DNA from: CAYMPH01 sp964392365
GTDB lineage: Bacteria; Spirochaetota; UBA4802; UBA5550
Direction of reading: 5' to 3'
Length of the DNA: 64,000 nucleotides
Assembly: GCA_964392365.1 (NCBI GenBank)
Contig: CAYMPH010000002.1
Location: forward strand, 62,001-126,000
Every line of letters begins with the position of its first letter. The stretch's first letter is position 1. The notes under the pieces are model-generated. The model saw only the letters and a program-made list of their open reading frames with translations. It had not been told where the DNA came from and made no database searches. Below are positions 16,776 through 26,629 of this stretch, one piece after another. A program made the position numbers and the translations under genes.

Positions 16776-16794
16776 TAATAAGGAGGATATCAAT

Positions 16795-17793
16795 ATGCCG
16801 TTATTTGAAAGCTATGAAAGAAGAATCGGTCAGATCACTCCGGTTCTGAAAAAATATAATATTTCATCTATTGAGGACGCTCTAACAGTCTGTAAAGAAA
16901 AAAAAGTTGATGTGCACCAGCTCGTTAAATCGATTCAGCCGATCTGTTTCGACAATGCTCTTTGGGCATACACTCTCGGTGCCGCAATAGCAATAAAAAA
17001 AGGCAATAAGTCTGCAGCTGATGCTGCAGAATCGATAGGTGAGGGACTGCAGGCTTTCTGTATTCCGGGATCAGTAGCTGATCAGCGCGCAGTAGGATAC
17101 GGTCACGGGAATCTTGCTGCAATGCTTCTGCGCGAGGAAACAACTTGCTTCGCTTTTCTCGCAGGCCATGAATCATTCGCTGCTGCTGAGGGAGCAATCG
17201 GGATTGCGAAGAGCGCGAACAGGGTACGCAAGGCGCCGCTGAAGGTAATATTGAACGGCCTAGGCAAAGATGCAGCTTACGTAATCTCCCGCGTTAACGG
17301 TTTTACATTCGTTGAGACAGAATTCGATTATAAAACAGGAAAACTAAAAATCGTTGAAGAAAAACCATTTTCAACAGGTGATAAGGCAAAAGTAAGATGC
17401 TACGGCGCGGATGACGTAATGGAAGGAGTTGCTATCATGCATCATGAAAAGGTCGGTGTATCTATAACCGGTAATTCAACTAATCCTACACGTTTTCAGC
17501 ACCCTGTTGCAGGAACATATAAAAAAGAATGCATTGAGCAGGGAAAAAAATATTTTTCTGTTGCATCCGGAGGCGGAACAGGAAGAACACTTCACCCGGA
17601 CAACATGGGTGCTGGTCCTGCATCTTATGGTATGACTGATACAATGGGGCGCATGCATTCAGATGCGCAGTTCGCAGGATCTTCATCTGTTCCGGCTCAC
17701 GTTGAAATGATGGGCCTGATCGGAATGGGAAACAATCCAATGGTCGGGGCTACTGTTGCTGTTGCAGTTGCAATTGAAGAGGGAATGAAATAG
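16795..17793 (+). CDS. GGGtGRT family protein
   Basis: 332 residues from the ATG at 16795, chosen for its ribosome site (aaggaggatatcaat) and conserved N-terminus 'MPLFESYERRIGQI'; a longer frame runs back into the NifU-like gene. The naming motif is present near residue 260: 'SVASGGGTGRTLHPDNMG'. Other conserved segments are 'GHGNLAAMLLREETTCFAFL' and 'SVPAHVEMMGLIGMGNNP'. The family function is unknown; it co-occurs with a NifU-like scaffold, as here, so a role in iron-sulfur metabolism is inferred. Like its partner it shows codon bias typical of highly expressed genes and ends at a strong terminator. Confidence 0.88.
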   Translation: MPLFESYERRIGQITPVLKKYNISSIEDALTVCKEKKVDVHQLVKSIQPICFDNALWAYTLGAAIAIKKGNKSAADAAESIGEGLQAFCIPGSVADQRAVGYGHGNLAAMLLREETTCFAFLAGHESFAAAEGAIGIAKSANRVRKAPLKVILNGLGKDAAYVISRVNGFTFVETEFDYKTGKLKIVEEKPFSTGDKAKVRCYGADDVMEGVAIMHHEKVGVSITGNSTNPTRFQHPVAGTYKKECIEQGKKYFSVASGGGTGRTLHPDNMGAGPASYGMTDTMGRMHSDAQFAGSSSVPAHVEMMGLIGMGNNPMVGATVAVAVAIEEGMK

Positions 17794-17797
17794 ATTT

Positions 17798-17843
17798 TTT
17801 ACCATGGAGGTGGGAAAATAATTTTTTCTGCCTCCATGGTAAA
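17798..17843. terminator. Strong bidirectional Rho-independent terminator
   Basis: A perfect 13-base inverted repeat, TTTACCATGGAGG (17798-17810) and CCTCCATGGTAAA (17831-17843), with a 20-base loop. T-rich tracts lie on both sides. It separates the GGGtGRT gene from the convergent BtrH-like gene and could serve both. Confidence 0.9.
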
Positions 17844-17872
17844 TTTAATTTTTTTTTATATATCCAGGTTTA

Positions 17873-18895
17873 TCAATTCCATTTAATTTTTTTCAATAAC
17901 AGGTAAACCTCTTTTTCACCCTGTGCGATTTCAAGATAAATATCAGCCGGTTTATCCAGATCAACTGTATCTGTTTTGCCCTGTAAAAATTTTGCGCAGG
18001 ATGCTGATGCCAATCTCCACTTGTCCCCGATTGCAATCATTTTTTTCGAAGCTTCAAGAAGCTCAGGATATTTTAATAACTCATAGGCCTCTTTTAGAAA
18101 AGCGCCATACATGTATCTGAAGCCGCCCCCGCCTGTACCCTGTTCCTCCTGGAAAATAACAATATGTCCGATGAGATGCCTGACAGCTTTTTTATCAGGA
18201 TTATTTTTTTGTTTTCTGATATATTTTGAAAATGTTTTAATTCCAAATATGCCGTAATATGGAAACATGGGCTGAAGCATCATGAATAGAACATTTTTTA
18301 TTGATTTTTTTATTGCTGTCTTATAATCAATTGAATCAGGAGCTTCAATTGGATAAAATATAAATCCATGCGGAGCATTAGGACCTTTTGCAAAACGGGC
18401 TTTCTTCAGTTCATCGTATGTGGCACGTTTAGTTTCTTCAAACAGCGGGTCGCTGACAATATATTCATTGCCTTCTTTGGCATGAATGGTTGCCATGTGC
18501 CCGTTGATCGGCACCCTGAAATCGCCGAAAAAATATTGAACAAATGAAATATTCATTTGAATGCCGACCGGTTTGCCTTCTGCTAGCAGCCTGTCAAGTT
18601 CGTCCATTGCTTGTTTCTGTTCATTATCTTTGTAGGTTTTCGTCCAGAATTTAATGCCCAGATTTTTCTGAACTCCTTTAACAATAGTTTGAGGCATCTT
18701 CCTGTATGCTATAAGCGGTCTGCCCCATATTTTTATGAATGGAATAAATGCAAACCCGATATTGCTTGATACACCCAGAGCCATGTGTTCTGATAATTCG
18801 TAGCCGTAATTTTTTACGAGCGAGGAAACTGATCCTGATTCGCAGTGCGCACCGTAATAATGCTTGTATGGTTTTTCTGCTTTTAATATTTTCAT
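17873..18895 (-). CDS. BtrH N-terminal domain / DUF4872 protein
   Basis: 340 residues. The N-terminus 'HYYGAHCESGSVSSLVKNYG' followed by 'ELSEHMALGVSSNIGFAF' is the BtrH_N domain pattern, with a candidate catalytic cysteine at residue 18. 'INGHMATIHAKEGNEYIVSDP' is reminiscent of the His and Asp region of papain-like peptidases (C39-type 'G.H...v.g.....v.DP'). The C-terminal helical part corresponds to DUF4872. BtrH itself transfers an acyl chain from a carrier protein to an aminoglycoside; most family members are uncharacterised acyltransferases or peptidase-like enzymes. Start and stop of this gene and the preceding one share a TAATG, so they are translationally coupled. Confidence 0.75.
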   Translation of the reverse strand: MKILKAEKPYKHYYGAHCESGSVSSLVKNYGYELSEHMALGVSSNIGFAFIPFIKIWGRPLIAYRKMPQTIVKGVQKNLGIKFWTKTYKDNEQKQAMDELDRLLAEGKPVGIQMNISFVQYFFGDFRVPINGHMATIHAKEGNEYIVSDPLFEETKRATYDELKKARFAKGPNAPHGFIFYPIEAPDSIDYKTAIKKSIKNVLFMMLQPMFPYYGIFGIKTFSKYIRKQKNNPDKKAVRHLIGHIVIFQEEQGTGGGGFRYMYGAFLKEAYELLKYPELLEASKKMIAIGDKWRLASASCAKFLQGKTDTVDLDKPADIYLEIAQGEKEVYLLLKKIKWN

Positions 18896-19296
18896 TATAG
18901 TGTACTCTTAAATTTTTTTATAGTTTCAACGTCTGTATGAAGAAGATTTGCATACTTTTCAAGCATGGCATCATCCAGTTTTTCAAATCCTTTAACTGTA
19001 AGATGTTTTTTGACTTTTCGCTTCGGCATCTCCATGAACAAAGCAAGGCCGTCTATGTCAATTGTAGCCTTGTATGCGAAATATTCCAGTGGAGATGTCT
19101 GGTTGTTTTTTACTCTTTTTTTTGCCTCTTCTGCCAGCTCCTGAAACTCCAGCTCAAGATTATGTCCTGAGTAATAAGCTGTTTCCCATCCCGATGACGG
19201 AGTGGGTGAAAATTTACCATCATCATCAACTGCATAAAGGACAAGATGCGTTTTGATCATGGTTTTGCCGTATTGAGGCACTTCTTTTGTTTTCAT
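18895..19296 (-). CDS. Conserved-looking protein coupled to the BtrH-like enzyme
   Basis: 133 residues, no membrane segment. The stop overlaps the start of the BtrH-like gene by one base (TAATG), a sign of coupled translation and joint function. The first 70 residues are mixed ('THLVLYAVDDDGKFSPTPSS' and 'GWETAYYSGHNLELEFQELA'). The last 60 look helical with a possible helix-turn-helix in 'LTVKGFEKLDDAMLEKYANL' and 'HTDVETIKKFKSTL'. I do not recognise the family. It could be a carrier, chaperone or substrate for the BtrH-like enzyme, but nothing in the sequence decides this. Confidence 0.7.
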   Translation of the reverse strand: MKTKEVPQYGKTMIKTHLVLYAVDDDGKFSPTPSSGWETAYYSGHNLELEFQELAEEAKKRVKNNQTSPLEYFAYKATIDIDGLALFMEMPKRKVKKHLTVKGFEKLDDAMLEKYANLLHTDVETIKKFKSTL

Positions 19297-19557
19297 ATAA
19301 ACATCCGTTATTATTATTTAATAAGAGTAATTTAATATAGAATAAAAAATATGAAATTGGGTATCATGTCAATGATTATTATTAATGAGGTTTCCGGTAT
19401 GTCAGATTTAATTTTTTACATGCGTATTTAAATTTTATTATTAAGGAAATTTATTAAAAAGATAAATTTTAAAATAAAATTATTGACTATCTGCGCTCTA
19501 TTATGGACTATATTTTTCATCGAAGAATTATGAAAAAGTTTCCGGGTGGATTAAATA

Positions 19558-22500
19558 ATGCAGGAATTTCTCAATAATCTCAATATTTATCTAATCCCGC
19601 CCATAATGTTTTTAATTACAGGGGTTTCTCTTGGCGTTTTTTCACTTGTTAAAGGGAAACGTCAGTTTGAAAATGTTCTGTTCGCACTCGTATGCTTCTG
19701 GTATTCGCTTTTAATGCCGGTTTTTATTTCTCACCATATATTTAAAGACAATATAGAACTCATCATGAAAATAGAACGCAGTATTCACGTTTTATACGCG
19801 TACGGCCCTGCAATTTTAGTATTATTTTCTCACACGCTTGTAAATAAAAAAAATAAAATTATTGAGGCCGGGGCTTTTGCTGTCGGGTTTATAATTTCGC
19901 TTTTCGTCTTCACAGATTATTATTTTTCAGGAGTGTGGGTATTCCAATGGGGATACATTGCAAAAGGCGGGATTGTTTTCCAGATATTCGGCTTTTATGC
20001 TATGAGCGCTATTGTATACTCGCTTGTTTTATCTTTAAAAAAATTAAAAACAGATATTGATCAGCATACGCGACTTAAAATTAAATATATAATGTTTGCA
20101 GTTTTACTGATAGGCATTCTGACAACGGGCAATATGGCTGCTCTTAATGGAATAGATTTTTATCCTCCTGGGAATTTTGCTTTTATACCAATGATTTTTA
20201 TGGCATGGGGAATATACAGGTATGATGTTATCCGAATTAATCTTTATACCAAACGCAGGATCGCAGGCATTATTGCACGGATATTCGTAGTAGCAGGACT
20301 CGCAGCAGCAATCCCTGTGTGCTGGTGGGCGCTCGGCAGTTACAATCTGAGTCATATATACAGTAAAACAATTCTGTATGGACTTCCTCCGCTCTTGTCA
20401 TTTATATGTTGTGTATTTTTGTCTTTTCTTTCTCTCCGCCTGGGGGAAAACCGTAAAGACTCAATCGTCTTCAGCCTCCTGATGCTTGTATATGCGCTTT
20501 TAAGTATTGATATATATATTAACAGTATCATCAGCATACCGGAAACAGGTTTAAGAGTAAGCAGATTCAGTCATATTTTTGTTGTTTTTTTACCTGCACT
20601 CGGAATGCATCTGATACAGATCGTCACTAACCGTAACTCAGGAAAAAGGCTCCTATACGGAAATTATATCATCTGCATCATGTTGTTATTGTTTACACAA
20701 TCCAGCTATTATCTTCAGGGCATGTATACTTACACGTGGGGATTATTTGCGAAAAAAGCAATCCTGTTCGATGCATTAAGTGTTCTTTCAGCAATAGCTC
20801 TTACATACAATATAGTTATTCTTATATCTGCATACAGGAATACTAAAAATAATTTTTACAGGCACAGGTTTCTTTTTCTCCTTTTAGGTTCAGCAAGCAT
20901 GGCAGTTATGTCTTTGGGAAATGTTCCTGCGATGAACGGATACGACATCTATCCGATAGGGAATTTTATTTTTATACCTGCAACTTTTTTTGCAATAGCT
21001 CTTTTCAGGCAGAATATTCCGGAGATGATCAGATTTTTCGGGATGTTTCTTTATTACACCCTTATCGCTGCGTCAGTTGTTTCTATTGTTTATATTCTGA
21101 CTAAAAATCATTCAGACAATTTTTTACCGGTTTATACTTTTTTATCAATAGCTGCTATTCTCGTAATTGACTATCTCCTCCGCAGAGTGCGTAATGTGAT
21201 AACCGGCAGGGACGCTGTTAAATTGAAAATTTCATATGAGAATCTTAGCGATAAATTATCCAGAGTGAGAAGCTTCGATGAAATAACAAAATCCATTTCG
21301 CATTCATTCTTTAATGATTTAGCATGCGGCCAATGTGCAGTGCTGATTTATAATGATAAATTAAATAAATATACCGGATATAATTTATTTAATACTCAGC
21401 GTGAATATATTAATGGATTGTCTTCTATGGATAATTCTCAATTGATGAATATTGATGCAGGGCATCCTTTGCTCAGCTGTATTAATTCAACGCATTCATA
21501 TATGAAACAGGAGGAGATCGAATTCTGCATTCTCAACAATGAGCTTGCTGTTGATTATAATGATCCTCTTCGTCAGTGCGAGATTATTCTCCCAGTTTTT
21601 TTTGAGAACCGGTTGACTGCTATTATCCTCATTGGTGCTAAAATTGATGGCTCAGCTTTTTCAAAAAATGAAACCGGATTTTTCTACCAGCTTGGAATCA
21701 ATCTCGGTCCGCATATTGAAAATGCATTTATACTCCAGAAGCTTGAACAAACACTGGATGAACGCACGAGGAAACTTCGTGATTCTGAAGAAAAGTACAG
21801 TACACTCCTACAGACCAACAATGTTGGCTTTTTTGAAATTGATCTAAATGGAAATATAATTTCATGCAACGACGTTGTAGTGTTATTTACCGGTTTTACT
21901 CAGGATGAAATTATTGGTGTAAATTTTTCTAAAATTGTTGGTCCGGTGGAAATTGAAAGGATTTTTAATATTTATCATAAGGTTTTTAAAAAAGAAATTT
22001 CATTCGGATCAATTGAGCATGAGGTGATACGCAAGGATGGTACAACCGGATATATTGATACAACTGTCTCAATTATAACAGACGCAACCGGATTTATATC
22101 AGGTTTCCGTACTATTGCTATTGATGTCAGCAACAGGAAAAAAGCTGAAGAAGCTTTACTGGAAAGTGAAAGAAGATACCGTCATATGATAGAAAATGCA
22201 AATGATATAATTTACAAGACAGACTGGCATGGAAATTTTATCTACTCGAATCCGGCATTCCAGAAAAAGTTCGGATATACCGTTGAAGAAATATGTAATT
22301 TAAATTATATCGACCTAATGCCTTCCTATAATCGTGACAGCGAATTCGATTTTTACAAGGGACAGCTGGTAAATAAAATTGATGAATCGCACCGTGAACT
22401 TCCGGTTCTCGCAAAATCAGGAGAAATTTTATGGGTTGAGCAGAATGTAAAATCTATCAAGGATGAGACCGGTAACATTATTGAATTTGACTGCATTGTT

Positions 22501-25500
22501 CATGATATTACAGACAGAAAGGCTGCTGAGGATGCTCTGCGCGTAAGCGAAGAACGGTACCGTTACATAATAGAAAACGCAAGTGAATTGATTTACAGAT
22601 GCAACTCCAGCGGATTTTTAACTTACGCAAACCAGGTAACTTTGAGAATATTCGGTTTTAAAGAAGCGGATCTGATTAAGACAAATTATACTGATGTTGT
22701 TCATCCTGATTACAGGGAGAAACTTAGGAATTTCATTATTAATGAATTTATAAATGAAAACAAACTCGAATGCTATGCGGAATATCCTTGTATTGATAAA
22801 AATGGCGAGACTATATGGCTGGGAATTAACATAAGAAATTCTTCAGGCGATCATGGGCAAGGCAGGGAATATTACTGCATAGGCCGTAATATTACGGATA
22901 GAAAAGCTGCTGAAGATGCATTGCGCGAAAGCGAAAAAAAATACCGTCACTTTATAGAAAATGCAAATGAGATAATATATAAGGCTGACTGGCGCGGTAA
23001 TTTTATCTATTCAAATCCGGCCTGCGCGAAAATGGTTGAATATACCGCTGAAGAAATCAGCCATTTAAATTATCTTGATGTGATCCCGCCTGAATATAAG
23101 GAAAGGGAATTAACTTTTTATAAAAATCAGTTAAAGAACAAAATTGATGAATCACACCGGGAGTTGCCTCTTATTACCAAATCCGGAAAAATTCTATGGG
23201 TTGAGCAGGATGTGAGGTCTGTCAAGGATGAGAACGGCCGTATTATTGAATTTGACAGCATTGTTCATGATATTACGGACAGGAAAGCGGCTGAGGACGC
23301 ATTGCGCAAAAGCGAAATGCACTATCAGCAATTGATGGAGAATGTCAGCGACTGCGTATTTATCTGCAAGCTGGACGGGCATTTTAAATATTTCAATATT
23401 GCTATAACCAGATTGACCGGCATTCCTCATGATGAGCTGATTGGAAAGCATTTTCTTTCGATAGTGCATCCGGATTACAGGGAACAGCAGCTGAAATTTT
23501 ATCAAAAACAGGTATTCGAAAATATCGAGACAACCTACTGTGAATTTCCTGTTATGATGAAAAACAGTATGGTATTATGGGTAGGCCAGACTGTCCGAAT
23601 GATGAAAAACAATGCAGGAGAAATAGATTTTTACGGTATTACGCGTGATATTTCAACAATTAAAAAAGCCGATGACGCTCGCCGTGATCTTGAGGAAGCG
23701 AAAACCCGATTTTTTGCCAACATTTCTCACGAGATACGCACACCTCTCACACTTATGCTCGGTCCGATTGAGTCTGTTCTCCAGGGGGATTACGGCAAGG
23801 AGATCGGCAATGATTTTTTTAAAAATCTTCATCGGAATACGCTGAGTCTCCTTAAGCTTGTAAACAATCTTCTCGATTTTTCTAAAATCGAAGCCGGGAA
23901 AATGATTTTACATGTGCAGGAAGGAAATATTGCTTATTTCGCCCGTCATTATCTTTCCAGCATACAGCTTGCCGGAAAAGCAAAAAATATAAATCTGGAT
24001 TTAAAATCTTCTTCTGATTCGATTATGCTTTTTTTTGATCCTGAAAGGATGGATAAGGTATTCATGAATCTTCTTTCTAATGCTCTGAAGTTTACAGGCC
24101 CTGGCGGAACTATTTCAATATCTCTAATAGAGGAAGATGACCACTGCCGTATTATTTTTGACGATACGGGAGAAGGAGTTCCGGAGAAAAGTATAGAAAC
24201 AATATTTGACCGTTTCAGTCAGGCGGATACTACATCCACCAGAAAGTATGAGGGTACCGGTATAGGTCTTGCGCTTGTGAAGGAACTTGTTGAACTGCAC
24301 GGAGGATCAATTTCGGTCGAGAGCAGGTATAAAGATAATTATCCGGATGATCACGGATCAACTTTTACAGTGCGCATCCCTAAGGGAATAGCACACCTTG
24401 AAAACAGGCCGAATATAAAATTTTCAGAAAAAAGCAATCTTGACAATTACATAAAAGATTACCGGTTAATAGGAATCAACGAAATTGAGGAATCAAAAAA
24501 TAATAATCTCTCACAGTCCGGCTGCGCTGAAAAAGACGAACCGAAATACAACGGCACTGAAAAAACCATCCTGGTTGTAGATGACAATGAGGATATGCGT
24601 AATTTCCTTAAGGTATTACTCCAGAAACATTACAGGGTAATTCTTGCCGGAAACGGCGAGGAGGGTATATGCTGTGCCAGAAGCGAAAAGCCTGATCTTA
24701 TTGTTACTGATGTTATGATGCCTGTTATGAATGGTTTTGAAATGACTTCGATAATCAAGAATGATGAAGTGCTGAAAATAACACCGGTTATTATGCTTAC
24801 AGCAGATACGGAGCTTATGAACAAAGTGGTAGGCTTGGAAAACGGCGCTGATGACTATCTGCATAAGCCTTTTAATTCAATGGAACTTCTTACACGCATC
24901 TCATCTCTGCTGAAAAATTATGAGTACCAGCAGATTATCAGCCGCCGGAATGCAGATATAGAAAGTGAACTTGAAGTTGCGCGTCTGCTCCAGGAGCGCC
25001 TGCTGCCTTCATCGATGCCGGAGATTTCCGGATTTCACGAACATGTGGTATATATACCCATGGACAAGGTAGGCGGTGATTTTTATGACATAGAGAAGCG
25101 GGATAATTTTATTGATATTTTCATAGCTGACGTTTCAGGGCACGGTCTTCCTGGCGCGTTTCTCGCGACAGTAACTAAAATGGCGCTCGAAAATATAACT
25201 ATTCGAACGTCAACGGATAATGTTTTGAGTTTACTCAATAATGTTATTCATCAGCATACTGTCAGAAGTAATTTTGTAACTGCTTTTTACGCCATGATCG
25301 ATATCAATACAAGAGAAATGCGCTATTCATGTGCAGGGCATGCTGCTCCGCTTTTGTACAGGAAAAAGACTGATGAATTTATTGAACTGAAAGCTAAAGG
25401 CAAACCTCTTGGCTGGTTCAAGGATAATAAAATTGAAGAAAAAATTATACAGCTGGAATCCTGCGACAGGGTTGTTTTCTATACTGACGGTATTACTGAA

Positions 25501-25677
25501 TGCTCAAACCCTGAAAAGGAATTTTTCGAAGAGCTTAGATTGCAGAAAGCATTGAGGGATCACGCAGGTAAAACTGCAGAAGAATTTTCCATTGAGCTTA
25601 TGAAGAGGCTGGAGGAATTTAAAAGCGGAATTGCATTCGATGATGATATTACAATGGTAGTGCTTGATGTACTGTGA
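19558..25677 (+). CDS. Giant hybrid sensor kinase: duplicated membrane module, GAF-like, PAS x5, HisKA-HATPase, REC, SpoIIE phosphatase
   Basis: 2039 residues. Residues 1-540 contain two copies of a membrane module like the 7TM N-terminal region of histidine kinases. Copy 1 has 'ALNGIDFYPPGNFAFIP' at about 197 and copy 2 has 'AMNGYDIYPIGNFIFIP' at about 460. A GAF-like region (550-715) and five PAS domains follow, starting near 742, 868, 995, 1123 and 1251. HisKA has 'FFANISHEIRTPL' with His1391, and HATPase has N, G1 and G2 boxes ('MNLLSNALKF', 'DDTGEGVP', 'GTGIGLALVKEL'). The receiver has Asp1718 in 'IVTDVMMPVMNG'. The C-terminal PP2C/SpoIIE phosphatase has 'QERLLPSSMP', 'GGDFYD' (Asp1841) and 'DVSGHGLPGAFLA'. 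The chain suggests membrane sensing, phosphorelay to the receiver, then dephosphorylation of a STAS-type antagonist. No partner is adjacent. Confidence 0.93.
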   Translation: MQEFLNNLNIYLIPPIMFLITGVSLGVFSLVKGKRQFENVLFALVCFWYSLLMPVFISHHIFKDNIELIMKIERSIHVLYAYGPAILVLFSHTLVNKKNKIIEAGAFAVGFIISLFVFTDYYFSGVWVFQWGYIAKGGIVFQIFGFYAMSAIVYSLVLSLKKLKTDIDQHTRLKIKYIMFAVLLIGILTTGNMAALNGIDFYPPGNFAFIPMIFMAWGIYRYDVIRINLYTKRRIAGIIARIFVVAGLAAAIPVCWWALGSYNLSHIYSKTILYGLPPLLSFICCVFLSFLSLRLGENRKDSIVFSLLMLVYALLSIDIYINSIISIPETGLRVSRFSHIFVVFLPALGMHLIQIVTNRNSGKRLLYGNYIICIMLLLFTQSSYYLQGMYTYTWGLFAKKAILFDALSVLSAIALTYNIVILISAYRNTKNNFYRHRFLFLLLGSASMAVMSLGNVPAMNGYDIYPIGNFIFIPATFFAIALFRQNIPEMIRFFGMFLYYTLIAASVVSIVYILTKNHSDNFLPVYTFLSIAAILVIDYLLRRVRNVITGRDAVKLKISYENLSDKLSRVRSFDEITKSISHSFFNDLACGQCAVLIYNDKLNKYTGYNLFNTQREYINGLSSMDNSQLMNIDAGHPLLSCINSTHSYMKQEEIEFCILNNELAVDYNDPLRQCEIILPVFFENRLTAIILIGAKIDGSAFSKNETGFFYQLGINLGPHIENAFILQKLEQTLDERTRKLRDSEEKYSTLLQTNNVGFFEIDLNGNIISCNDVVVLFTGFTQDEIIGVNFSKIVGPVEIERIFNIYHKVFKKEISFGSIEHEVIRKDGTTGYIDTTVSIITDATGFISGFRTIAIDVSNRKKAEEALLESERRYRHMIENANDIIYKTDWHGNFIYSNPAFQKKFGYTVEEICNLNYIDLMPSYNRDSEFDFYKGQLVNKIDESHRELPVLAKSGEILWVEQNVKSIKDETGNIIEFDCIVHDITDRKAAEDALRVSEERYRYIIENASELIYRCNSSGFLTYANQVTLRIFGFKEADLIKTNYTDVVHPDYREKLRNFIINEFINENKLECYAEYPCIDKNGETIWLGINIRNSSGDHGQGREYYCIGRNITDRKAAEDALRESEKKYRHFIENANEIIYKADWRGNFIYSNPACAKMVEYTAEEISHLNYLDVIPPEYKERELTFYKNQLKNKIDESHRELPLITKSGKILWVEQDVRSVKDENGRIIEFDSIVHDITDRKAAEDALRKSEMHYQQLMENVSDCVFICKLDGHFKYFNIAITRLTGIPHDELIGKHFLSIVHPDYREQQLKFYQKQVFENIETTYCEFPVMMKNSMVLWVGQTVRMMKNNAGEIDFYGITRDISTIKKADDARRDLEEAKTRFFANISHEIRTPLTLMLGPIESVLQGDYGKEIGNDFFKNLHRNTLSLLKLVNNLLDFSKIEAGKMILHVQEGNIAYFARHYLSSIQLAGKAKNINLDLKSSSDSIMLFFDPERMDKVFMNLLSNALKFTGPGGTISISLIEEDDHCRIIFDDTGEGVPEKSIETIFDRFSQADTTSTRKYEGTGIGLALVKELVELHGGSISVESRYKDNYPDDHGSTFTVRIPKGIAHLENRPNIKFSEKSNLDNYIKDYRLIGINEIEESKNNNLSQSGCAEKDEPKYNGTEKTILVVDDNEDMRNFLKVLLQKHYRVILAGNGEEGICCARSEKPDLIVTDVMMPVMNGFEMTSIIKNDEVLKITPVIMLTADTELMNKVVGLENGADDYLHKPFNSMELLTRISSLLKNYEYQQIISRRNADIESELEVARLLQERLLPSSMPEISGFHEHVVYIPMDKVGGDFYDIEKRDNFIDIFIADVSGHGLPGAFLATVTKMALENITIRTSTDNVLSLLNNVIHQHTVRSNFVTAFYAMIDINTREMRYSCAGHAAPLLYRKKTDEFIELKAKGKPLGWFKDNKIEEKIIQLESCDRVVFYTDGITECSNPEKEFFEELRLQKALRDHAGKTAEEFSIELMKRLEEFKSGIAFDDDITMVVLDVL

Positions 25678-25685
25678 TATTAAAA

Positions 25686-26627
25686 TTATATCAGCCCCAG
25701 AGATTTTAAAATAAATATTCCCCCTGCAACTGTAACAATTGCCCCGAGCGTTGTAATGAGAACTATGTGGCCTGCAAGCTCATCATCGCTGTCCATTGCT
25801 TTTGCCATAATGTAGCTTGAAACTGCAGCAGGCGTAGAAAGAGCAATAAACAGAATCCCGAGAGATTCGCCTCTTAGTCCCATATGAACTGCAATTGCAG
25901 TACCTGTAAAAGGCATAACTGCAAGTTTGATAAAAGATGAAACCATTGCCGGAATAAATTTTTCCTTCATGGCTCTGAAGTTTAATGATCCTCCAATGCA
26001 TAAAAGAGCAAGCGGAATTGTTATTTCAGAAAGGAGTGTAACGCTTTGCCTGAATATAACTGGAAAATCTATTTTGAAAATTGAAAAAGGAACAGCAAGA
26101 AATAGAGCAATAATAAGAGGGTTGGTTGCAATGTTTTTTAGTATTGCAAGTTTAGAACTGCTGCTTTTTTGGACCGGAACTGTAAGTGCAAGCACTGATA
26201 GAACTGTATACAGCGGCATTAGAAATGAAATTACTATTGCAGCACGGGTTAAGCCTGACGGCCCGAATAAATTATTTGCAAGAGCCAGGCCGATAATTGC
26301 CACATTGCTCCTGTAAGACCCCTGAATGAATGCGCCTTTTGTTCTGCCGTCTTTAATTGTGAAGCCTGCAATGATCCAGGAAATTATAAAAAATAAAAAA
26401 GTTGCTGAGCAGGCAATGATGATTTCTTCAGAACTGAAAACGCTTTTAAAATCCGCAGCTGAGATTTTAATGAATATCAGACACGGAAGTGAAACATTAA
26501 AAACAATTAGATTTGCCTTATCAATAAAATTATCATTGATAAATCCTGTTTTTTTTAAAATTATTCCAAGGAAAACCAGAATAAAAACCGGAAGGGAAGT
26601 GTTTATGCTTACTATGAAATTATCCAT
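25686..26627 (-). CDS. AEC-family (auxin efflux carrier-like) permease
   Basis: 313 residues with about ten hydrophobic segments in two halves. The N-terminus 'SLPVFILVFLGIILKKTGFI' and 'FNVSLPCLIFIKI', and the central 'GSYRSNVAIIGLALANNLFG', are typical of the AEC/MdcF/malate permease family (Mem_trans). Bacterial members move dicarboxylates or malonate; the plant PIN proteins are distant relatives. The substrate cannot be read. It ends 8 bases from the convergent giant kinase gene and starts 2 bases after moaA, so it belongs to the leftward moaA unit, although a functional link is not evident. Confidence 0.88.
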   Translation of the reverse strand: MDNFIVSINTSLPVFILVFLGIILKKTGFINDNFIDKANLIVFNVSLPCLIFIKISAADFKSVFSSEEIIIACSATFLFFIISWIIAGFTIKDGRTKGAFIQGSYRSNVAIIGLALANNLFGPSGLTRAAIVISFLMPLYTVLSVLALTVPVQKSSSSKLAILKNIATNPLIIALFLAVPFSIFKIDFPVIFRQSVTLLSEITIPLALLCIGGSLNFRAMKEKFIPAMVSSFIKLAVMPFTGTAIAVHMGLRGESLGILFIALSTPAAVSSYIMAKAMDSDDELAGHIVLITTLGAIVTVAGGIFILKSLGLI

Positions 26628-26629
26628 TA

